Shown here: positions 52,289 to 61,347 of the stretch, in pieces
Position numbering within the stretch: position 1 is the stretch's first letter
Layout: each line of letters starts with the position of its first letter
Origin: Bradyrhizobium sp. NFR13
GTDB lineage: Bacteria > Pseudomonadota > Alphaproteobacteria > Rhizobiales > Xanthobacteraceae
NCBI RefSeq assembly: GCF_900114605.1
Contig: NZ_FOTP01000002.1
Location: 248,001 to 312,000, forward strand
DNA: 64,000 nt
Direction: 5' to 3'
Position numbers and translations under genes: made by a program
Notes under the pieces: model-generated
Database searches by the model: none
What the model was told of the DNA's origin: nothing
The model's input: the letters and a program-made list of their open reading frames with translations, nothing else

Positions 52289-53087
52289 TCGACCAACCAC
52301 AATTGCGCCTGATATCCTCGAGGTCAGCGCCGTCAGGAAAATCTATCAGGCCTCCAACGGTCCGGTCGAAGCGCTGCGCGGTGTCAACCTCACCATCCGC
52401 AAGGGCGAGTTCGTCTGTCTGCTCGGCGCGTCCGGCTGCGGCAAGTCCACCTTGCTGCGCATCGTCGCCGGTTTCGAGAAAGCGACTGAGGGCTCGGTCA
52501 CCATGTACGGCTTTCCGGTCGACAAGCCGGGCCCGGATCGCGGCATGGTGTTTCAGGATTACGCGCTGTTTCCGTGGCTGACCGTGCGCGACAATATCGG
52601 CTTCGGGCCGAAGCATCGTCGTGTCGCGAGCAAGGTCGTGGACGAACTCACCGACAAGTTCATGGCGATGGTCGGACTGACCGCCTTCGCCGATCGCTAT
52701 CCGCACCAGCTCTCCGGCGGCATGAAACAACGTGTTGCGATCGCGCGCGTACTCAGCAACGACACCGACGTGCTGCTGATGGACGAGCCGTTCGGCGCGC
52801 TGGATGCGCTGACCCGCAGCAAGCTGCAGGAGGAACTCGTCGAGATCTGGCGCACGACAGGACTTACCGTGATCTTCGTGACCCATTCGGTCGAGGAGGC
52901 CGTGATGTTGGCGGATCGCGTCATCGTGATGTCGGCAGGGCCTGGCCGCATCGATTGCGAGATCGAGGTTGATCTTCCACGCCCGCGCGATGTGGCGTCT
53001 CCGGAGTTCAATGTGTTGCGGCGCGAGGTGACGCAAAAGCTCACCAGCCATATCGCCGGCAGTCGGGGCGTGGCTGCAGATTCCTGA
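52281..53087 (+). CDS. ABC transporter ATPase, second system
   Basis: A 268-residue ABC ATPase. Walker A is GASGCGKST, the Q-loop MVFQDYALFPWLT, the signature LSGGMKQRVAIARVL, Walker B VLLMDEPFGALD, and the switch histidine is in FVTHSVEEAV. It is an SsuB/TauB/NrtD-class protein and completes the second import system. The next gene, a flavoprotein, starts 168 bases on after inverted repeats, so transcription may restart there. Confidence 0.94.
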   Translation: MLDRPTTIAPDILEVSAVRKIYQASNGPVEALRGVNLTIRKGEFVCLLGASGCGKSTLLRIVAGFEKATEGSVTMYGFPVDKPGPDRGMVFQDYALFPWLTVRDNIGFGPKHRRVASKVVDELTDKFMAMVGLTAFADRYPHQLSGGMKQRVAIARVLSNDTDVLLMDEPFGALDALTRSKLQEELVEIWRTTGLTVIFVTHSVEEAVMLADRVIVMSAGPGRIDCEIEVDLPRPRDVASPEFNVLRREVTQKLTSHIAGSRGVAADS

Positions 53088-53111
53088 ATCGGGCTTCAAA
53101 ATCGCGCGAAT

Positions 53112-53145
53112 AAAATTCTCGCCTGAGGTCGTCGGGGAGAATTTT
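53112..53145. repeat. inverted repeat AAAATTCTC-N16-GAGAATTTT
   Basis: Perfect nine-base arms at 53112-53120 and 53137-53145, 25 bases after the second ATPase gene. It could be an operator for the following gene or a transcript-end hairpin; the arms are A/T-rich, which makes a classic terminator less likely. Confidence 0.5.
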
Positions 53146-53220
53146 CACCTGTGGGTCTGAGGCCCGTCAGTCCCGCTGTCGTTATTTCCGGGTACCGCTT
53201 GTAACGCCTGCCGAACGGCA

Positions 53221-53238
53221 TTCTCTAGGGTTAGAGAA
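53221..53238. promoter_or_regulatory. inverted repeat TTCTCTA-GGGT-TAGAGAA before the flavoprotein gene
   Basis: Perfect seven-base arms with a four-base centre, ending 17 bases before the ATG at 53256; GGCA and GCC extend the symmetry. Its position over or near the ribosome site suggests either an operator or an mRNA hairpin that controls translation. It could also be read as related to the ATAGAA/TTCTAT repeats upstream of cysH/cysD. Confidence 0.5.
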
Positions 53239-53255
53239 GCCGAAAGCAATACGAT

Positions 53256-54398
53256 ATGGACGCGGTTCCCAGCATTATCGACAGAGTTAATTTGCTCGTT
53301 CCGGGCTTTGCGGAACGCGCGCCATCGCATGATCGTGCGGCAAGTTTTCCATTCGAGAATTTTCAGGAACTGTCCGAGGCGGGCCTGCTGGCGCTACCGG
53401 TGCCAAAGGCGCTGGGCGGCGCGGGCGCCGGGGTGCGCGAGGCTACGCGCGTCGTGAACGCGGTCGGCAAGGCCGATGCCGCGACCGCGCTTGTATTGGC
53501 GATGCACTATATCCACCATCTGGTCATTACGCGGAACGGCAACTGGCCTGCGCATCTGGCGCAGCGCGTGTCGCGCGACGCCGTGAATGGTCTGGCGCTG
53601 ATCAACGCATTGCGCGTCGAGCCCGATCAGGGATCGCCATCGCGGGGCGGTCTGCCTCAAACCACAGCGAAGCGCACGGCCGAAGGCTGGCGCATGACCG
53701 GCCGCAAGATCTATTCGACCGGTGCGCCGATCCTCAAATGGTACACTGTTTGGGCCAAGACGGACGAGCCCGACGTGCGGGTCGGCGTCTTTCTGGTGCC
53801 GGCGGGTCTGCCAGGCACCGAGATCGTCGAGACCTGGGATCATCTCGGTCTGCGCGCCAGCGGCAGCCATGACGTCGTGTTCGACGACGTGCTCATTCCG
53901 CTCGACAACGAGGTGGATCTGCGCCGTCCCAGTGATTGGGGTGCGCCGGATGTGTCGCAGGCGACCACCCAGGCTGTGCTGGTGGGCGCCGTCTATGACG
54001 GCGTTGCACGCGCTGCTCGCGACTGGCTGATCGACTTTCTCAAGACCCGCACGCCATCGAGCCTCGGCGCGCCGCTGGCGACGCTGCCGCGGGCGCAGGA
54101 GATCGTGGGCGGCATCGAGGCGAAGCTCGCGGTCAATGCGCGCCTGCTGGAGACATTCGCACGCGACATCGATGAGGGTGTCGCGCTAACGCCGGTCGAG
54201 GCGAATATCCTCAAACTGACCGTCACCAACAATGCCGTCGCCGTCGTCGAGGATGCGCTGTCGCTGACCAGCAATCACGGACTGACCCGCGCCAATCCGC
54301 TGGAGCGGCATTATCGCGACGTGCTGTGTGGCCGCGTGCACACGCCGCAGGACGACAGCACCAAGATTTCCGCCGGACGCATCGCGCTCGGCATCTGA
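53256..54398 (+). CDS. acyl-CoA-dehydrogenase-fold flavoprotein, DszC/SfnB-like monooxygenase
   Basis: A 380-residue flavoprotein with the acyl-CoA dehydrogenase fold. The N terminus has LSEAGLLALPVPKALGGAG and the middle has WRMTGRKIYSTGAPILKWY and ETWDHLGLRASGSHDVVFDDV. The C-terminal region reads LERHYRDVLCGRVHTPQDD, the pattern of DszC/SfnB-type flavin-dependent monooxygenases rather than a CoA-using dehydrogenase. Such enzymes oxidise organosulfur compounds such as sulfones or dibenzothiophene with reduced FMN. It is followed by an SsuD-like monooxygenase after 25 bases. No flavin reductase gene is visible nearby to supply reduced FMN. Confidence 0.85.
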   Translation: MDAVPSIIDRVNLLVPGFAERAPSHDRAASFPFENFQELSEAGLLALPVPKALGGAGAGVREATRVVNAVGKADAATALVLAMHYIHHLVITRNGNWPAHLAQRVSRDAVNGLALINALRVEPDQGSPSRGGLPQTTAKRTAEGWRMTGRKIYSTGAPILKWYTVWAKTDEPDVRVGVFLVPAGLPGTEIVETWDHLGLRASGSHDVVFDDVLIPLDNEVDLRRPSDWGAPDVSQATTQAVLVGAVYDGVARAARDWLIDFLKTRTPSSLGAPLATLPRAQEIVGGIEAKLAVNARLLETFARDIDEGVALTPVEANILKLTVTNNAVAVVEDALSLTSNHGLTRANPLERHYRDVLCGRVHTPQDDSTKISAGRIALGI

Positions 54399-54423
54399 AC
54401 AACAGCAGGAAGTGGAGAGACCC

Positions 54424-55518
54424 ATGTCCGTCGAATTCATCGGCTTCATCACCAACAACGACGCATCCGAGACCCGCGTGCGCTCCGGCCCGGTGCTCGA
54501 TCCCAGCTATATCGAGACCGTCGCGAAGGCGCATGAGCTCGCCGGCTTCGACCGCGCGCTGCTCGCCTTCCATTCGACCTCGCCGGACGGCCTGCAGGTC
54601 GCCCAGCATGCGCTCGGCGTCACCAAGAAGCTGAAGGTGATGATCGCGCAGCGTCCGGGCTTCACCGCACCGACGGTACTGGCGCGTCAACTTGCCACCA
54701 TCGAGAATTTCCACCATGGCCGCGTCTCGCTGCATGTCATCACCGGCGGCAATGCCAAGGAGCTACGGCAGGACGGCAATACGCTCGACGACAAGGACGA
54801 GCGCTACGCGCGCACCAGCGAATGGCTCGATATCATCAAGCAGGAATGGACGAGCGAGAAACCATTCGACTATGCCGGCAAATACTATCAGGTTGACGGT
54901 GGTTTCTCGCAGGTGAAGCCGACCGTGCCGATCCACGTGTTCGTCGGCGGCGCGTCGGATGCGGCCATCGACGTGTCGGGCAAGCATGCCGACACCTTCG
55001 CGCTGTGGGGTGAATCCTATGCGCAGGTGCGCGACGTCACCGGCCGCGTACGTGCTGCTGCTGCAAAATACGGCCGTCCGGCGCCGCGATTCAGCCTGTC
55101 TGTGCGCCCGATTATCGCCGACACCGAGGAAAAAGCCTGGGCCAAGGCGGACGATATTCTCGCCCGCGCCACCGCGCTGCAGGACAAGACCGGCTACCGC
55201 AAGCCGGCCGATGGCCACGCTACCGCCGGCGCGAAGCGTCTGCTGGCGCTGGCCGAGCAGGGCACCCGCATCGACAAGCGGCTGTGGACCGAGATGGCGG
55301 CGCTCACCGGCGCCAACAGCAACACCACCGCGCTGGTCGGCACGCCCGAACAAGTCGCCGAAGTCTTCACCGACTATTACGATCTTGGCGTCAGCCACTT
55401 CCTGATCCGCGGCTTCGATCCCCTGATCGACGCCATCGATTATGGCCGCGAACTGATCCCGCGCACCCGCGAACTGATTGCGGCGCGTGACGCCGCCAAG
55501 GGAGTGGTCGCAGCATGA
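54424..55518 (+). CDS. LLM-class flavin-dependent monooxygenase, SsuD-like
   Basis: A 364-residue bacterial luciferase-like monooxygenase in the alkanesulfonate monooxygenase group; with reduced FMN and oxygen such enzymes cleave sulfonates to aldehyde and sulfite. Family motifs are FDRALLAFHSTSPDGLQVAQ (first part), KLKVMIAQRPGFTAPTVLARQ (first part), the GRVSLHVITGGN motif, ERYARTSEWLDIIKQEW, and VFVGGASDAAIDVSGKHAD. The ATG at 54424 follows GGAGAG. It overlaps the next binding-protein gene by four bases. The substrate may be a sulfonate or a sulfone product of the neighbouring flavoprotein. Confidence 0.9.
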   Translation: MSVEFIGFITNNDASETRVRSGPVLDPSYIETVAKAHELAGFDRALLAFHSTSPDGLQVAQHALGVTKKLKVMIAQRPGFTAPTVLARQLATIENFHHGRVSLHVITGGNAKELRQDGNTLDDKDERYARTSEWLDIIKQEWTSEKPFDYAGKYYQVDGGFSQVKPTVPIHVFVGGASDAAIDVSGKHADTFALWGESYAQVRDVTGRVRAAAAKYGRPAPRFSLSVRPIIADTEEKAWAKADDILARATALQDKTGYRKPADGHATAGAKRLLALAEQGTRIDKRLWTEMAALTGANSNTTALVGTPEQVAEVFTDYYDLGVSHFLIRGFDPLIDAIDYGRELIPRTRELIAARDAAKGVVAA

Positions 55519-56459
55519 AACGGCTTCTACTTGCCACCAGTTTGATCCTTGCGGCTTTCGCGACCTCCGCGCACGCCGAGACGACACTGATCGTCGGCGA
55601 CCAGAAGGGCAATGCGCGCGCCGTGATGGAAGCATCCGGCGTGCTGAAAGACGTGCCCTACAAGATCGAGTGGAAGGAATTCGCCGCGGCAGCGCCGCTG
55701 CTGGAAGCACTCGGTGCCGGCGCACTCGATAGCGGGCTGGTCGGCGATGCGCCCTTCACCTTTGCCGCGGCGGCCAATGTGCCGGTCAAGGCAATCGGCG
55801 CGATCCGGCAAACCGGCGACGGTCTCGCCGTGCTGGTGCCGAAGGACTCGACGATCAAGAGCTTCGACGATCTGAAGGGCAAGAAGATCGCCACCGGCCG
55901 CGGCTCGATCGGGCATCAGCTCATTCTCGCCGCGCTGGAGAAGAAGGGCTGGACGGCGAACGATGTGCAGATCGTGTTCCTCGCTCCGTCGGACGCCAAG
56001 GTCGCTTATACCCGCGGCTCAGTCGATGCGTGGTCGACCTGGGAGCCTTACGTGAGCCAGGAAGAGGTGCTGTTCCAGTCGCGCGTCCTGCTGAATGCCG
56101 AGGGCCTGACATCGGGGCTGAGCTTTGTCGTGGCGACGCCGAATGCGATCCGCGACAAGCATGCCGAGCTCGAGGACTATCTCCGCCGCCTCACCGCGGC
56201 CCGCGCCTGGGCGCTGAAGAACGCGGACGCCTATGCGCAGACCTGGGGCAAGCTGATGAACGTAGCGCCGTCGGTGCCGCTGAACTGGCTGACACGCGCA
56301 AAAATCCGCATCGCACCGATCGACGATGGCGTCGCCGCGGATGAGCAGAAGACCATCGATCTCTATTTGCGCAGCGGACTGATCAAGCAGAAGCTCGATG
56401 CCAATGCGATCGTGGATCGGTCGTTCAACGATGCCATCGGGAAGGGTGCGGGCCTGTAG
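55515..56459 (+). CDS. sulfonate-type ABC binding protein, third, without its own permease
   Basis: A 314-residue SsuA-type binding protein. MKRLLLATSLILAAFATSAHA is a Sec signal ending in AHA. The mature part has TLIVGDQKGNARAVMEASG, DSGLVGDAPFTFAAAANVP, and VDAWSTWEPYVSQEEVLFQ, all typical of SsuA. Its ATG overlaps the monooxygenase stop (ATGA). No permease or ATPase follows, so it probably shares one of the two importers just upstream. The Sec signal differs from the Tat-type leaders of the other two binding proteins. Confidence 0.92.
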   Translation: MKRLLLATSLILAAFATSAHAETTLIVGDQKGNARAVMEASGVLKDVPYKIEWKEFAAAAPLLEALGAGALDSGLVGDAPFTFAAAANVPVKAIGAIRQTGDGLAVLVPKDSTIKSFDDLKGKKIATGRGSIGHQLILAALEKKGWTANDVQIVFLAPSDAKVAYTRGSVDAWSTWEPYVSQEEVLFQSRVLLNAEGLTSGLSFVVATPNAIRDKHAELEDYLRRLTAARAWALKNADAYAQTWGKLMNVAPSVPLNWLTRAKIRIAPIDDGVAADEQKTIDLYLRSGLIKQKLDANAIVDRSFNDAIGKGAGL

Positions 56460-56497
56460 ACTCTCGATCCAGACCCGGCAATTGCTACTTAAACTCT

Positions 56498-56566
56498 GTC
56501 ATGCCCGGGCTTGTGTGTGCCGCAAGCAGTAAAGGCGTGGATGGCCGGGACAAGCCCGGCCATGAC
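56498..56566. repeat. inverted repeat of the GTCATGCCCGGGCTTGT type
   Basis: Begins GTCATGCCCGGGCTTGT and ends ACAAGCCCGGCCATGAC, near-perfect reverse complements around a centre with CGTGGATGGCCGGG. It lies between the third binding-protein gene and amiE and is of a kind frequent between genes in alphaproteobacteria. It could act as a transcript end. Confidence 0.7.
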
Positions 56567-56686
56567 GGTATTTGCAGCGAGGACGTCTCGCTGTCGCCAG
56601 AGCCACAACCCGCACATCCGTAAATCCACGTATTCCCGGTCTCCCTCCGTCGGCCCACCATCGCCCGGCAACGGAGACCAGCGCAG

Positions 56687-57727
56687 ATGCATCACGGCGA
56701 TATTTCATCCAGCAAGGACGCGGTCGGCGTCGCCGTCGTGAATTACAAGATGCCGCGGCTTCACACGAAGGCCGAGGTGTTGGCCAATGCGCAGAAGATC
56801 GCCGACATGATCGTCGGCATGAAGATCGGTCTGCCCGGCATGGATCTGGTGGTGTTCCCGGAATATTCGACCCAGGGCATCATGTACGACTCCAAGGAAA
56901 TGTACGAGACCGCCTCGATCGTACCCGGCGAGGAAACCGAGATTTTCGCGGAGGCCTGCCGCAAGGCCAAGGTCTGGGGCGTGTTCTCGCTGACCGGCGA
57001 GCGGCACGAGCAGCATCCGCACAAGGCGCCGTACAACACGCTGATCCTGATGAACGACAAGGGCGAGATCGTTCAGAAATATCGCAAGATCATGCCATGG
57101 GTGCCCATCGAAGGCTGGTATCCCGGCAATTGCACTTATGTCTCCGAGGGGCCGAAGGGACTGAAGATCTCGCTGATCATCTGCGACGACGGCAACTATC
57201 CCGAGATCTGGCGTGACTGCGCCATGAAGGGCGCCGAACTGATCGTGCGCTGTCAGGGTTACATGTATCCCGCCAAGGATCAGCAGGTGCTGATGGCCAA
57301 GGCGATGGCCTGGGCCAACAACACTTATGTGGCCGTTGCCAATGCCTCAGGCTTCGACGGCGTCTATTCGTATTTCGGCCATTCGGCGATCATCGGTTTC
57401 GATGGCCGCACGCTCGGCGAATGCGGCGAAGAAGACTATGGCATTCAATATGCGGCACTGTCGAAATCATTGATCCGTGACGCGCGACGCACCGGGCAGT
57501 CGGAGAACCATCTCTTCAAGCTGCTGCATCGCGGCTACACCGGCACCATCAATTCCGGCGAAAGCAACAAGGGCGTCGCGGCGTGCCCGTTCGATTTTTA
57601 TTCAACCTGGGTGAACAATCCCGACAAGGCGCGGGAGAATGTCGAGGCGATCACGCGGACAACCGTAGGCGTCGAAGAGTGCCCGATCGAAGGGCTGCCG
57701 CATGAGGGGATGTTGAACGACAGATAG
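56687..57727 (+). CDS. amiE: aliphatic amidase
   Basis: A 346-residue nitrilase-superfamily enzyme that hydrolyses short aliphatic amides to the acid and ammonia in the cytoplasm. The catalytic triad is at the standard positions: glutamate 59 ([10 protein letters not shown]), lysine 134 (QKYRKIMPW) and cysteine 166 ([11 protein letters not shown]). The length equals that of the Pseudomonas enzyme, and long blocks such as [22 protein letters not shown] and [14 protein letters not shown] look the same as in that protein as I remember it. GGAGA lies nine bases before the ATG. It stands alone, with repeats on both sides. Confidence 0.96.
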   Translation: MHHGDISSSKDAVGVAVVNYKMPRLHTKAEVLANAQKIADMIVGMKIGLPGMDLVVFPEYSTQGIMYDSKEMYETASIVPGEETEIFAEACRKAKVWGVFSLTGERHEQHPHKAPYNTLILMNDKGEIVQKYRKIMPWVPIEGWYPGNCTYVSEGPKGLKISLIICDDGNYPEIWRDCAMKGAELIVRCQGYMYPAKDQQVLMAKAMAWANNTYVAVANASGFDGVYSYFGHSAIIGFDGRTLGECGEEDYGIQYAALSKSLIRDARRTGQSENHLFKLLHRGYTGTINSGESNKGVAACPFDFYSTWVNNPDKARENVEAITRTTVGVEECPIEGLPHEGMLNDR

Positions 57728-57736
57728 CCCAACCTC

Positions 57737-57785
57737 GTCATCCCGGGTTCGCGTCCGGCAAGAGCCGGCCGCGCCCCGGAATGAC
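57737..57785. repeat. half copy of the CATTCCGGGGC-type intergenic repeat
   Basis: GTCATCCCGGGTTCG to CCGCGCCCCGGAATGAC matches the right half of the element at 7511-7645 with few differences. It sits between amiE and the convergent pxpA and may form a hairpin between the two transcripts. Confidence 0.75.
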
Positions 57786-57793
57786 AGTTCATT

Positions 57794-58564
57794 TCAAAGC
57801 ACCGTCTTGAACGGCGCCACGTCGATCCCCGCTTTTCGCAACCCATCGCGCACGTGCCGCCCCAGCTCCACGGCGCCCGGCGTGTCGCCGTGAATACACA
57901 CCGTGTCCATCTTCATCTTGATCACCTTGCCGGTGATCGAGATGACTTCGCCGGTCTGCGCCATCTTCACCACGCGATCGGCGACCATCACGGGGTCGTG
58001 CAGCACCGCACCGGGCTTCTTGCGCGAGACGAGATTGCCGTTGTCCTCATAGGCGCGGTCGGCAAAGACTTCGTGGGCCAGCGGCAGTCCGGCCGCTTCA
58101 CCGGCGGTCACGAGCTTGGAATTTGCCAGGACCACGAAAGTGAGATTGCGATCGACCGCCTTGATGCCGGCGGCGATGGCGCGGGCAGTCATGTCGTCCT
58201 CGCAGGCGACATTGGAGATCGCGCCGTGCGCCTTCACATGGGTGACCTTGTAGCCCTCCATGGCCGCGATGCCCTGCAAGGCGCCGATCTGATAGGCGAT
58301 CAGGTTCTCGATCTCCAGTGACGTGAGGCCGACGATGGGACGGCGGCCGAAGCCGTGCAGATCACGATAGCCGGGATGGGCGCCGATCCTGACGTTGCGC
58401 GCCTTCGCAAGCTGCACCGTCTTGCGCATCACATCGGCGTCGCCGGCGTGATAGCCGCAGGCAATGTTGACGGAGCTCACGAGCTCGATCATCGCGGCGT
58501 CATTGCCCATCTCCCACATGCCAAAGCTTTCGCCGAGGTCGCAGTTCAGATCGATGGTCGCCAT
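57794..58564 (-). CDS. pxpA: 5-oxoprolinase subunit PxpA (LamB/YcsF family)
   Basis: A 256-residue subunit of the ATP-dependent 5-oxoprolinase, which returns the damaged glutamine product pyroglutamate to glutamate. The start [17 protein letters not shown] at 58564 is the family hallmark; an upstream frame to 58672 is not conserved. Further motifs are [32 protein letters not shown], and [13 protein letters not shown]. It is last of the minus-strand order pxpB-pxpC-pxpA, 31 bases after pxpC. It may also relate to amiE next door, both releasing simple nitrogen compounds. Confidence 0.94.
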   Translation of the reverse strand: MATIDLNCDLGESFGMWEMGNDAAMIELVSSVNIACGYHAGDADVMRKTVQLAKARNVRIGAHPGYRDLHGFGRRPIVGLTSLEIENLIAYQIGALQGIAAMEGYKVTHVKAHGAISNVACEDDMTARAIAAGIKAVDRNLTFVVLANSKLVTAGEAAGLPLAHEVFADRAYEDNGNLVSRKKPGAVLHDPVMVADRVVKMAQTGEVISITGKVIKMKMDTVCIHGDTPGAVELGRHVRDGLRKAGIDVAPFKTVL

Positions 58565-58595
58565 GGTCGTGCTCTTTCGTAAGTAGGGTTCGAAA

Positions 58596-59642
58596 TCAGT
58601 CGTGCGCGTTTGCTGGCAATCGCGCCTGCCACGTATTGTCATCGGTTGCACTGACGGCGACGCCAGCGACATTGGCCGACAGTAGCGCCTTGATGTCCAG
58701 CATCAGGATGTTGGAATCATGGACACGGCCGGGCAGGCTCTGCAGCAGTTCGGCGAAGGCGCGGTATTCCGCCTGCGCCTCGGCCATGGTGATGGCCTTG
58801 AAGCGGAAAGCGCGGCCCGGCTGGGTCTGGCCGAACCGGCCGAGATCCGTCGAGATCACGGTCGCGATTTTCGGATAGCCGCCTGATGTGCCACGGTCGG
58901 GCATCAACACGATGGGCTGGCCATTGCCGGGCACCTGGATCGAACCGTTCACGGTGCCGTCGGAGACGATGTTGTGCCCGTGCAGATGTTTGATGACGGG
59001 GCCTTCGAGGCGATAGCCCATGCGATCGCTGGTCGCCGAAATCTTCCAGTCGCTATTCAGGAACAGATCCTTGGCGTCACCAAATTCGTCGTCCTGAGGC
59101 CCAAGCACCACGCGGATTGGACCCTCGACTGGCGCAGGCAGGTCGATGCGCTTCTCATTGGCGCTGCTGGCCGTGGCCACCAGCAATTCGTCGCCGGCCT
59201 GTAGCGGGCGCGGATAGGGACTGCCGAGACCGGCGCGGGCGTTCACGGCCAGGCTGCCGAACATCGGCTCGCCGCGGATCCCGCCCTCGATGGCGAGATA
59301 GCCGAAGGTGCCGGCGCGGGCGACGCCGAGATTGAGGCTCTCGCCGTCGGCCAATGTTACTGACGTATTCACCGCGACAGGTGTGCCGGCGATATCGGCT
59401 GGCCGCGTTGCACCGGTGAGCGAAATCCGAACAGCGCCGCCTTTGGCGGTGAAGACCGAATTGAGTGGGCCGAGTTCGATGGTCGCTGCGAACAGCGTGT
59501 TGCCGAGCAAAGCATTGGCGGCGGCCATCGCCAGTCGATCGACGGCGCCCGATGGCACCAGACCATAGCGCTGCGCGCCGAACCGGCCGACATCCTGCAC
59601 TGACGTACCGGGGCTCACGGACGTAACGATGAGCTTGCTCAT
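58596..59642 (-). CDS. pxpC: 5-oxoprolinase subunit PxpC (biotin-dependent carboxyltransferase-like)
   Basis: A 348-residue protein of the KipA/AHS2 family. It begins [22 protein letters not shown] (first part), followed by [22 protein letters not shown] and NHxx-like family motifs, then [10 protein letters not shown] and the conserved [13 protein letters not shown] and [19 protein letters not shown]. Its start overlaps the stop of pxpB by four bases. The two subunits form the KipI-KipA-like complex that works with PxpA. Confidence 0.93.
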   Translation of the reverse strand: MSKLIVTSVSPGTSVQDVGRFGAQRYGLVPSGAVDRLAMAAANALLGNTLFAATIELGPLNSVFTAKGGAVRISLTGATRPADIAGTPVAVNTSVTLADGESLNLGVARAGTFGYLAIEGGIRGEPMFGSLAVNARAGLGSPYPRPLQAGDELLVATASSANEKRIDLPAPVEGPIRVVLGPQDDEFGDAKDLFLNSDWKISATSDRMGYRLEGPVIKHLHGHNIVSDGTVNGSIQVPGNGQPIVLMPDRGTSGGYPKIATVISTDLGRFGQTQPGRAFRFKAITMAEAQAEYRAFAELLQSLPGRVHDSNILMLDIKALLSANVAGVAVSATDDNTWQARLPANAHD

Positions 59643-60370
59643 GATGCGATCAGCTCCGCCACAAATTCACCGGCCTCGGCCGCGCGGTCCTGCTCGGCAA
59701 ATGTCTTCTCGTCGACGGCGGCGAAGGTGATGGCGTCGCCGGGCTCCAGAAGAAATGTCGGATCGCGGCCGAGTTGATAGGTGCGCACGGCGGTCCGTCC
59801 GAGCAGATGCCAGCCGCTCGGGCCGGCGAGGCATTGCACGCCGGTCTGGATACCGCCGATGGAGATCGTGCCGGGCGGCGTCAGCAGCCGGGGATTCTGC
59901 CGGCGTGACATCTGCATCGAACTGGGCAATCCGCTGAGATAGGACCAGCCCGGCGTGAAGCCGATCATCGCCACCTTGTAGTCGCCGCCCACATGGCGCG
60001 CGACCACTTCGTCCGGCGTGATGTTCAGCGCCTTGGCAACGTCTTCGAGATCGATGCCGTTTTCGCCGCCATAGGCGACCGGGATGCGCCAGCGCCGGGC
60101 CGCCTTGGCTTCGGGGAGCGGCTGGAGCGCCAGTTCGGTCAGCTTGTCACCCAAAGCGTCGAAGCCGATCTGCAGCGGATCGTAATGCACCAGCAGGGAG
60201 CGATAGGTCGGCACGGTTTCGGTGACGGCAGTAAGGCCGGCGGACGCGACGAGTTTGTCGAGCGCCAGCACCCGGCGGTTGGCTTCCTCGTCGATGGTGC
60301 GGCTGAATTCGACGGTGATGGCAGCATCGCCATTGGGGAGGATGCGGGGCGGGGAGAGAGCTGCGACCAT
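59639..60370 (-). CDS. pxpB: 5-oxoprolinase subunit PxpB (KipI/AHS1 family)
   Basis: A 243-residue protein of the KipI family, first in its operon. Motifs: ILPNGDAAITVEFSRTIDEEANRRV, part of the typical N terminus; RSLLVHYDPLQI; the central GFTPGWSYLSGLPSSMQMSRR; and SIGGIQTGVQCLAGPSGWHLLGRT near the C terminus. These are the strongest signatures of the family. The ATG at 60370 follows no clear ribosome site, and the gene diverges from the RraA-like gene across a 251-base region. Confidence 0.94.
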   Translation of the reverse strand: MVAALSPPRILPNGDAAITVEFSRTIDEEANRRVLALDKLVASAGLTAVTETVPTYRSLLVHYDPLQIGFDALGDKLTELALQPLPEAKAARRWRIPVAYGGENGIDLEDVAKALNITPDEVVARHVGGDYKVAMIGFTPGWSYLSGLPSSMQMSRRQNPRLLTPPGTISIGGIQTGVQCLAGPSGWHLLGRTAVRTYQLGRDPTFLLEPGDAITFAAVDEKTFAEQDRAAEAGEFVAELIAS

Positions 60371-60621
60371 GGCCTCACAACGTCAGTATTGGACGGTCAT
60401 GCATAGCGCGTTTTACCAGCGAGTGGAATTCGCAATCTGAAAATTGCCGTGCATCTTCAATAAATTAATGCGCATGTTGGCGATAAGCCGGGCTGATCGT
60501 AAAGGTTTCACCACATTGCATGGTACTTTGAAGCAGCAGCCCTTGACGCGCTGGCATTCCACCGCAAGATGCGCCGCGATTAATTCAACTTCCTGCATCC
60601 TCTGACCTGAAGAGCCCGCGT

Positions 60622-61320
60622 ATGTCCCTGACACCCGAAGCCATTGCCACCCTGTCCAAGATCTCCACCGCGACCATCACCACGGTGCTGCTGAAGAAAG
60701 GACTGCGCAATGTCTGGCTGCGTGGCGCCAAGCCGTTGCGTCCGGGCATGCCGCGTCTGGTCGGCCCGGCTTTCACGCTGCGCTTTGTGCCGGCGCGTGA
60801 AGATCTGGCCACACCGGAATCGTGGTCGTCGCCGATCTCGACCCGTACCGCCATCGAGGCGATGCCGGAAGGCTGCATCGCCGTGGTCGATGCCATGGGC
60901 ATCACCGACGCCGGCATTTTCGGCGACATCCTCTGCGCCCGCATGCAGAAACGCAATGTGGCTGCGCTGGTCACAGACGGCGTCGTGCGCGATCTCGAAG
61001 GCGTGCTCGGCACCAATCTTCCAGTGTGGTGTGACGGCTATGCTGCACCCGCCTCGGTCACCGGCCTGACCTTCGTCGGCTGGGGCGAACCGATCGGTTG
61101 CGGCGGTGTTGCCGTTTTCCCGGATGACGTCATCGTCGCCGATCAGGATGGCGCGGTCGTTATTCCGAAGGCCTTCCTCGAGCACGTTCTGGCCGAGGGC
61201 GAGGAGCAGGAACGTATGGAAGCCTGGATCGTGAACGAGGTGAACAACGGCGCCTCGCTGCCCGGCCTCTATCCGATGAACGCCGAGACCAAGGCGCGTT
61301 ACGCCGCGTCTAAGAAGTAA
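60622..61320 (+). CDS. RraA-like / 4-hydroxy-4-methyl-2-oxoglutarate aldolase family protein
   Basis: A 232-residue protein of the RraA/HMG-aldolase (methyltransferase-4-like) fold. Signatures are KISTATITTVLLKKGLRN, GPAFTLRFVPAREDL, VVDAMGITDAGIFGDILC, VAALVTDGVVRDLEGVLG and DDVIVADQDGAVVIPKAFLE. The last two contain the metal and substrate residues (the R in VVRD and the D in VADQDG), which suggests an active aldolase or oxaloacetate decarboxylase rather than an RNase E inhibitor. A cupin gene follows after 27 bases on the same strand and may be co-transcribed. The substrate is not known. Confidence 0.88.
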   Translation: MSLTPEAIATLSKISTATITTVLLKKGLRNVWLRGAKPLRPGMPRLVGPAFTLRFVPAREDLATPESWSSPISTRTAIEAMPEGCIAVVDAMGITDAGIFGDILCARMQKRNVAALVTDGVVRDLEGVLGTNLPVWCDGYAAPASVTGLTFVGWGEPIGCGGVAVFPDDVIVADQDGAVVIPKAFLEHVLAEGEEQERMEAWIVNEVNNGASLPGLYPMNAETKARYAASKK

Positions 61321-61347
61321 CGTACACAACAATAGCGAGACCGTGCC

